Assembly (NCBI GenBank): GCA_025458415.1
Contig: JALOSN010000114.1
Coordinates: 1-10,940, forward strand
Length of the DNA stretch: 10,940 bases
Source of the DNA: Hydrogenophaga sp.
Lineage (GTDB): Bacteria > Pseudomonadota > Gammaproteobacteria > Burkholderiales > Burkholderiaceae_C
Direction of reading: 5' to 3'
The first letter of the stretch is position 1. Each line of letters begins with the position of its first letter. This document shows, piece by piece, positions 6,982-10,940 of the stretch. The notes under the pieces were generated by a model. The model did no database searches, was not told the origin of the DNA, and worked only from the letters and a program-made list of their open reading frames with translations. A program made the translations under genes and the position numbers.

Positions 6982-7598
6982 TGTTCGCCATCCGTTCGTT
7001 CATCTTGTGCCAGCACGCGGCGCAGGGCCGCCACATCCGCCCGGGGCTTGCGCCCCTGGGTGTCGGGTTTGAGCGCACCCCGCAGGTCATCCAGGTCGTG
7101 CAGCACCAGATGCAGCATGACCCAGTCGCGCAGCGACTCGCACCGCACCCTCAAACTCAGCGACTCCATCGGCTCGCCCCGCACACCCGGTGCTCGCCCG
7201 GGTTGGTAGGCCACGCCGCGGTCCAGCAAGGTCCATTCGGCGCTCTTGGGGTCATCGCAGAACAGGTGCAGCAGGATGTCACTGTTCGCTGTGGCCGTGC
7301 CATGCCAGACCGCACCGGCCAGGTGCGGCCGGAACTCGTCCAGCCGCTCCATCCAGAGCAGTGCCAGCTGCCGCAAGTTCCTCAGCGCCAGCGCCTGTTC
7401 CTCAGGGCAGAACACGGCGATGTGCTCACGGATCGCGGCCTCCAGCTGGGCGTTGTCGGGCAACTGAACCCGGCCGGACAAGCCCAGCTGGCGCAGCGCC
7501 TGGCGTTTGGCGGCCGCGTAGTCCAGCCCCTCGTCCACGACGAGGCGGGCGGCCACGGCGGCGATGTCCGCGCCTGAATGGAGGTTGCCGGCTTGCAT
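6978..7598 (-). CDS. Conserved-looking protein of unknown function with a degenerate nucleotidyltransferase-like motif
   Basis: A 206-residue soluble protein with no signal peptide or membrane helix. I recognise it only as a type of hypothetical protein found in Burkholderiales, close to mpl. The first 90 residues are predicted helical (IAAVAARLVVDEGLDYAAAKRQALRQLGL; EQALALRNLRQLALLWMERL). The core is GAVWHGTATANSDILLHLF (95-113). This lines up position by position with the minimal nucleotidyltransferase pattern G-S-x-x-x-G-x-x-x-x-x-S-D-h-D: Gly95, Gly100, Ser106 and Asp107 are kept, the first Ser is Ala96 and the second metal Asp is Leu109. If related, catalysis would be altered or lost. 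The C-terminus is charged and probably flexible. It overlaps the TlpA-like start by 4 bp and is divergent from mpl across 76 bases. It should not be called a Mur ligase, as it has no P-loop. Confidence 0.8.
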   Translation of the reverse strand: MQAGNLHSGADIAAVAARLVVDEGLDYAAAKRQALRQLGLSGRVQLPDNAQLEAAIREHIAVFCPEEQALALRNLRQLALLWMERLDEFRPHLAGAVWHGTATANSDILLHLFCDDPKSAEWTLLDRGVAYQPGRAPGVRGEPMESLSLRVRCESLRDWVMLHLVLHDLDDLRGALKPDTQGRKPRADVAALRRVLAQDERTDGEQ

Positions 7599-7662
7599 GC
7601 CCGGATTGTGCCGCTACACCGTGACCCAGGTCTGTTGCGGCGCACAAGACCCGCCGGGCTCC

Positions 7663-7668
7663 TAGAAT
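7663..7668 (+). promoter_or_regulatory. Candidate -10 box placing mpl transcription at its ATG
   Basis: TAGAAT matches five of six bases of the sigma-70 -10 consensus and lies 6 bases before the mpl ATG. Transcription would then begin at or next to the A of ATG, giving a leaderless message. This agrees with the absence of any Shine-Dalgarno before this start. No good -35 is present; TTGCGG at 7635-7640 is 22 bases away, which is too far. Confidence 0.45.
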
Positions 7669-7674
7669 CCAGAC

Positions 7675-9165
7675 ATGCACATCCACATTCTGGGCATCTG
7701 CGGCACCTTCATGGGGGGTGTTGCCGCCCTCGCCCGCGAGGCGGGCCATCGTGTCACCGGCTGCGACGCCGGCGTCTACCCCCCCATGAGCGACCAGCTC
7801 AGAAACCTGGGTATCGACCTGATCGAGGGGTTTGCTGCCGACCAGATGGCCCTGCGTCCGGACATGTTTGTGATCGGCAACGTGGTCAGCCGCGCCAGAC
7901 TGCCCGACGGAAGCCCTAAGTTCCCCCTGATGGAAGCGATTCTGGAGGCCGGTGTGCCCTACACCAGCGGTCCGCAGTGGCTGGCCGAGCATGTGCTGCA
8001 GGGTCGCCATGTGATGGCGGTCGCCGGCACCCATGGGAAGACCACCACCACATCCATGCTGGCCTGGATCCTGGAGGCCAACGGCCTGAATCCGGGTTTT
8101 CTCGTCGGCGGCGTACCGATGAACTTCGGGATTTCTGCACGCCTGGGCGGCGGGGTGGCTGTGCGCTCTGCGCAGGTAAAGGAGGAGCCCGCGCAGCGGG
8201 CGGGGGACACGGAGCAGAGCGCACAGCCGCCCCGTCGCCCTGTCTTCATCATTGAAGCCGACGAGTACGACACCGCGTTCTTCGACAAGCGCAGCAAATT
8301 TGTGCATTACCGGCCGCGCACCGCCATCCTGAACAACCTCGAGTTCGACCACGCCGACATATTCGACGACCTCAAGGCCATCGAACGCCAGTTCCATCAT
8401 CTGGTTCGGACCGTGCCGGGCAGTGGCCGCATCGTGTTCAACGGCCTGGAAGAAAGCCTGGACCGGGTCTTGCACATGGGCTGCTGGAGCGAGCGACGCA
8501 GCTTTGGCGCCGCGGTCAGCGACTTCACCGCCGCCGGCGAACCCCATGACTTCGAGGTCTGCCAGGCAGGCAGGCCCGTGGCCCGGGTGAGCTGGAGGCT
8601 CGAAGGTGTGCACAACCAGCTCAATGCGCTTGCGGCCATCGCGGCGGCCGAGCATGTGGGAGTGCCGGTGGCCGACGCTGCACGCGCCCTGGCGGACTTT
8701 GCCAATGTGCGCCGCAGGATGGAGCGGCGCGGGGCGGTGTTCCTACCGGGATCGACAGCACCGGTGACCGTGTACGACGACTTCGCGCACCACCCGACGG
8801 CAATCCGGACCACCCTTGACGGGTTGCAGCGACGACTGCGTGCCGCGGGTGATCAGGGTCGGATCGTCGCCGCCTTCGAACCGCGCAGCAACACCATGAA
8901 GCTCGGCACCATGAAATCGCAGTTGCCCTGGAGCCTGGAGGCCGCGGAGCTGGCGTTCTGCCACGCCGGCGGCCTGGACTGGGATGCCACGCAGGCGCTG
9001 GCCCCCATGGGTGCGCGGGCCCAGGTTCACGCTTCGGTCGATGCGCTGGTTCAGGCGCTCGTCGAGGCGGCCCGCCCGGGTGATCACGTGGTCTGCATGA
9101 GCAACGGAGGCTTCGGCGGCATACACCAGCGCCTGCTGGACGCCCTGGCCGCAGCCCGGCGGTGA
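7675..9165 (+). CDS. mpl: UDP-N-acetylmuramate:L-alanyl-gamma-D-glutamyl-meso-diaminopimelate ligase
   Basis: A 496-residue Mur-ligase-family enzyme that joins recycled murein tripeptide to UDP-MurNAc in the cytoplasm. Features in order are the N-terminal glycine loop HILGICGTFMGG (4-15), the ATP P-loop GTHGKTTTT (118-126), EADEYDTAFFDKRSKF (from residue 194), NNLEFDHADIFDD, the C-terminal domain with YDDFAHHPTAI, the EPRSNTMK motif, and MSNGGFGGIHQ near the end. These last motifs separate Mpl from MurC. E. coli Mpl is 457 residues. Most of the extra length is an in-frame insert at about residues 161-188 (between ARLGGG and VFIIEADEYD), encoded by a nested palindromic element. The insert falls in a loop before a conserved strand, so activity may be retained. 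A smaller extra loop, FLPGSTAP, precedes VTVYDDF. The gene is divergent from the 206-aa gene and convergent with the 107-aa gene 16 bases downstream. Confidence 0.96.
   Translation: MHIHILGICGTFMGGVAALAREAGHRVTGCDAGVYPPMSDQLRNLGIDLIEGFAADQMALRPDMFVIGNVVSRARLPDGSPKFPLMEAILEAGVPYTSGPQWLAEHVLQGRHVMAVAGTHGKTTTTSMLAWILEANGLNPGFLVGGVPMNFGISARLGGGVAVRSAQVKEEPAQRAGDTEQSAQPPRRPVFIIEADEYDTAFFDKRSKFVHYRPRTAILNNLEFDHADIFDDLKAIERQFHHLVRTVPGSGRIVFNGLEESLDRVLHMGCWSERRSFGAAVSDFTAAGEPHDFEVCQAGRPVARVSWRLEGVHNQLNALAAIAAAEHVGVPVADAARALADFANVRRRMERRGAVFLPGSTAPVTVYDDFAHHPTAIRTTLDGLQRRLRAAGDQGRIVAAFEPRSNTMKLGTMKSQLPWSLEAAELAFCHAGGLDWDATQALAPMGARAQVHASVDALVQALVEAARPGDHVVCMSNGGFGGIHQRLLDALAAARR
8145..8240 (+). repeat. 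Nested palindromic element inserted in mpl
   Basis: Perfect 14-bp arms GCTGTGCGCTCTGC (8158-8171) and GCAGAGCGCACAGC (8214-8227) flank 42 bases. Pairing continues outward to 8145 and 8240, giving 27 positions with only two G-T wobbles. Inside is a second hairpin, GCCCGC (8187-8192) and GCGGGC (8196-8201), with loop GCA. The two hairpins are nearly co-centred. An AGGAGG lies between them at 8180-8185. The element adds about 28 codons without breaking the mpl frame. It resembles a REP- or MITE-like miniature palindromic sequence. No transposase is present and I see no certain target-site duplication. I have an impression that similar sequences recur in Comamonadaceae genomes, but could not check this. 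Confidence 0.8.
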
Positions 9166-9181
9166 GTCCGTCGGCGATCGA

Positions 9182-9505
9182 TCAATAGGCGATCGACTGG
9201 CCCGGCACATCCAGCGTGATCACCGGCTTGGCCAGCGCCGCACTGGCGGCCCGGGCAAATGCCATGGCCCAAGGACGGTGGTCGGCATCCCGGAAACGAT
9301 CCTGTCCGGCCGCCTCGGCCACGGCGAGGATCTTGTCGGCGGTGAGCACCTTGCCCGTCGGCCGGATCGGCTCACAGCCCATGAAGGTGAATTGCTCGTC
9401 CAGCCAGCTGCGCGCCAGATCGTGCGGCATGGGCTGCACTTCCTCCAGGTCGAAGGCATAGGTGTTGAGGGGGTCACCCCAGCTCACGGTGACTTGACTG
9501 CGCAT
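9182..9505 (-). CDS. Small protein of unknown function
   Basis: A 107-residue protein that I do not recognise. It has a good Shine-Dalgarno: AGGAGA on the minus strand, about 7-8 bases before the ATG at 9505. It begins MRSQVTVSWGDPLNTYAFDLEEVQ, likely beta strands, has an Ala-rich helix (AMAFARAASAALAK, about 80-93) and ends in a strand (VITLDVPGQSIAY). There is no signal peptide, membrane helix or Cys pair; the single Cys is Cys44. The composition and clear ribosome-binding site argue for a real gene. It converges on mpl with 16 bases between the stop codons. It is separated from the upstream 358-aa gene by 81 bases with no obvious terminator, so it may be co-transcribed with it. Confidence 0.75.
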   Translation of the reverse strand: MRSQVTVSWGDPLNTYAFDLEEVQPMPHDLARSWLDEQFTFMGCEPIRPTGKVLTADKILAVAEAAGQDRFRDADHRPWAMAFARAASAALAKPVITLDVPGQSIAY

Positions 9506-9586
9506 GTTCGGATCTCCTGAAAGACCAGACAGGCAACGGAAACGCGCCCGTTCCGGCGAAAGGCAGTGTAGCCCAGCCGGGACGGC

Positions 9587-10663
9587 TTACCCGTCTTCCT
9601 CACGCAGCGGCATGGGTGCCGTGAGGTCGGCATGCCGATCGGCCGTGCGCAAGGGCGAGTGCTGCGCTTCGCGAAGGGTGCTGGTGGGAACACCCAGCTG
9701 CGAATACTCCATGGTCCGGGAGACCGCCACGGTATCGGGCACAGCCTGATCCAGTTGCAGGGCTCCCAGGTCTTTCCGGACCCTGACTTCGGCCCGGCGC
9801 GCGCTTTCCGCATCGGTGGTGACGGCCCCCGCATAGTAGAGCGCGGCCAGGTGGTGGGCCAGATCTGCAGCCGTTGCCTGTGTGCGCTCTCCCAGCTCGG
9901 CCAACGTCGCAGGCCTGACCGTGAGTTCGCGCATGATCAACAGGTGCAGGTCGTCAAACCAGCGTGCCGGCATCCGGGGCACGCGGCGAAGATAGACCGG
10001 CATCTGCCGGTAACGCGATGGCAGCACGTCCTGGCGGGTGCGCACCGCATAGGTCCACATCACGCGGTGCAACGGAAGCCGGATGAACGAGGACGGGATG
10101 TCATTGGCCAGCGACGGTCTGCGCACCCAATCGGCAGCAGCCAGATCCACCGGTCGGGCCGGAATGTGCAGGCCGACGCGCCATTGGTCAAGGTCCAGCA
10201 CGGCCAGCAGTTTGCCGTCGTGGGTCAGGTGAACCACGCCACGACGCAACTGGTCGACCCGCTCGACCAGCAGGGCGCCCAGGGCAAACTGGGTACGCAA
10301 TGGCCGAAGCCAGGCCTCGAAGCGCTGCAGTCGCTGACGCACGCTGAGCTCGTCGTCGGCATCAAAGAATTCGGCAGAGGCAAAACCTTCGGGCAAGGGC
10401 GACGCAAAGGCCAATGGCCGGTCCACTTCGGTCCGGTTGAGGGTCAGCCGGGTGTCGCTTCCGTAGGGGTGCCGGATCACGACCGCATCCCGGCCAAGCA
10501 CATCGACCGAGTCTCCGGCAATCATCCAGGCATCGGCCAGATGCGGATCGAAGGCTTGCCATTCGGGCCACCCGGGCTGGACGTGGCGCATCCACATCAC
10601 CAGGCGGTCGGCCTGGGCTGCGGAAAAGCCCAACATGCCCAGGCGCAGTACCGGCTGTTCCAA
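9587..10663 (-). CDS. 358-residue protein of unknown function, possible regulator
   Basis: A soluble protein without signal peptide or membrane helix; I do not recognise a named family. The start is taken as TTG at 10663 because AGGAG (10669-10673 on the minus strand) lies 5 bases upstream. A TTG five codons earlier would place that site inside the gene. The N-terminal 65 residues (VLRLGMLGFSAAQADRLVMWMRH, then ADAWMIAGDSVDVLGRDAVVIRHP) have the alternating strand-helix look of a response-regulator-like domain, but without a clear phosphoacceptor Asp context. A long middle region follows. At about 235-283 (RWFDDLHLLIMRELTVRPATLAELGERTQATAADLAHHLAALYYAGAVTTD) the pattern resembles a winged-helix fold. 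The last 60 residues look disordered. A regulatory role is only an inference. A promoter candidate lies 74-102 bases upstream. Confidence 0.8.
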   Translation of the reverse strand: MEQPVLRLGMLGFSAAQADRLVMWMRHVQPGWPEWQAFDPHLADAWMIAGDSVDVLGRDAVVIRHPYGSDTRLTLNRTEVDRPLAFASPLPEGFASAEFFDADDELSVRQRLQRFEAWLRPLRTQFALGALLVERVDQLRRGVVHLTHDGKLLAVLDLDQWRVGLHIPARPVDLAAADWVRRPSLANDIPSSFIRLPLHRVMWTYAVRTRQDVLPSRYRQMPVYLRRVPRMPARWFDDLHLLIMRELTVRPATLAELGERTQATAADLAHHLAALYYAGAVTTDAESARRAEVRVRKDLGALQLDQAVPDTVAVSRTMEYSQLGVPTSTLREAQHSPLRTADRHADLTAPMPLREEDG

Positions 10664-10736
10664 GGGTTCTCCTGTCAAAGGTAGGAAGTTCGATGGCGGA
10701 TGAGACGATCAGGCAGCCATCGATCCGGCGCCAGGG

Positions 10737-10765
10737 AGCATACCAAGCACACAACCCCAGGACAA
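10737..10765 (-). promoter_or_regulatory. Candidate sigma-70 promoter of the 358-aa gene
   Basis: On the minus strand TTGTCC (10760-10765) is followed after exactly 17 bases by TATGCT (10737-10742). The -10 is preceded by TGG, giving an extended -10 element. Each hexamer matches four of six consensus bases. Transcription would start near 10730, leaving a leader of about 67 bases before the TTG start. It lies in the 166-base gap after the aroG-type gene, so the 358-aa gene is probably transcribed independently of it. Confidence 0.5.
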
Positions 10766-10829
10766 CGACCGGTTGTCACGGATGCATGGCGGGCATGACG
10801 TACAGCACGCAAGCCCGCACGACCGTGCC

Positions 10830-10940
10830 TCAGCGGTCCTGCTTTCGCGCCTGACGGACGGCCGAGGCCAGCACCTCCAGCGCCTGCACCGAATCACTCC
10901 AGCCCAGGCATGCATCGGTGATGCTCTTGCCGTACTCCAG
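10830..10940 (-). CDS. aroG: 3-deoxy-7-phosphoheptulonate synthase (class I), C-terminal end
   Basis: The last 36 codons of a DAHP synthase, which condenses phosphoenolpyruvate with erythrose 4-phosphate at the entry of the shikimate pathway. The visible residues LEYGKSITDACLGWSDSV match the strongly conserved C-terminal GxSITDACIGWE-type motif of the AroF/G/H family. This is followed by a helix (QALEVLASAVRQARKQDR) and TGA at 10830-10832. The rest of the gene lies beyond the window, so the feedback-control type (Phe, Tyr or Trp sensitive) cannot be told and the aroG symbol is generic. Downstream on the minus strand there are short inverted repeats (GCAC...GTGC; GCGGGC...GCCCGC) but no T run, so no terminator is claimed. 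Confidence 0.88.
   Translation of the reverse strand: MEYGKSITDACLGWSDSVQALEVLASAVRQARKQDR

Noticed and set aside
6978..7598. Annotation as UDP-N-acetylmuramate-alanine ligase because of the neighbouring mpl
   Set aside because: The protein has no Mur-ligase P-loop or GTHGKT motif and is far too short.
7426..8655. Minus-strand open frame of 409 codons across mpl
   Set aside because: It is opposite well-conserved Mur-ligase motifs and crosses into the 206-aa gene. It is a shadow frame.
9166..9200. Terminator or attachment site formed by the two GGCGATCGA copies
   Set aside because: The pairing is only CGATCG with CGATCG, a 6-bp self-complementary word, with no T run and no integrase nearby.
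9632..10684. Plus-strand open frame of 350 codons opposite the 358-aa gene
   Set aside because: The minus-strand frame has a Shine-Dalgarno, promoter candidate and more protein-like composition. The plus frame looks like a high-GC shadow.

Overview
The window looks like part of a chromosome of a high-GC betaproteobacterium, most likely Burkholderiales and probably Comamonadaceae. The reasons are the GC-rich codon use, a lysine/alanine-rich histone H1-like gene (PAKKAA repeats) beside nrdB, and a run of ordinary core genes typical of that order. This placement is by recognition only; no database search was possible.

Layout, left to right. Bases 1-477 (+) carry the 3' end of class Ia ribonucleotide reductase beta (nrdB), followed by a hairpin terminator. 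Bases 692-1180 (+) hold the histone H1-like gene, built on a tandem 18-bp repeat and closed by a strong terminator. It converges on a minus-strand cluster read from about 7598 down to 1243. In transcription order this cluster contains a 206-aa conserved protein of unknown function, a TlpA/ResA-like thioredoxin (overlapping it by 4 bp), accB, accC, prmA, a zinc-ribbon/DUF3426 membrane protein and a PfkB-family kinase. Divergent from it is mpl (7675-9165, +), the murein tripeptide recycling ligase. Mpl faces a 107-aa unknown gene (9182-9505, -). Beyond that come a 358-aa unknown protein (9587-10663, -) and the 3' end of a class I DAHP synthase (aroG type, 10830-10940, -).

How the genes work together: accB and accC supply the biotin carrier and biotin carboxylase of acetyl-CoA carboxylase, the entry to fatty acid synthesis. 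prmA methylates ribosomal protein L11 and commonly sits next to accBC. Mpl recycles cell-wall peptide. The 206-aa protein and the TlpA-like protein look translationally coupled. No stretch longer than 300 bp lacks a gene.

The main anomalies are as follows. (1) accB is broken: about 45 residues, including the Ala/Pro linker and the PMVGTFY strand, are missing at a GC-rich junction, and the two remaining halves are in different frames. (2) A nested palindromic element of roughly 70-96 bp lies in frame inside mpl. (3) The histone-like gene has a 36-bp higher-order repeat with a single phase slip. (4) The 206-aa protein carries a degenerate nucleotidyltransferase-like motif. I found no CRISPR array, transposase, tRNA, rRNA, phage gene or convincing new multi-gene system.
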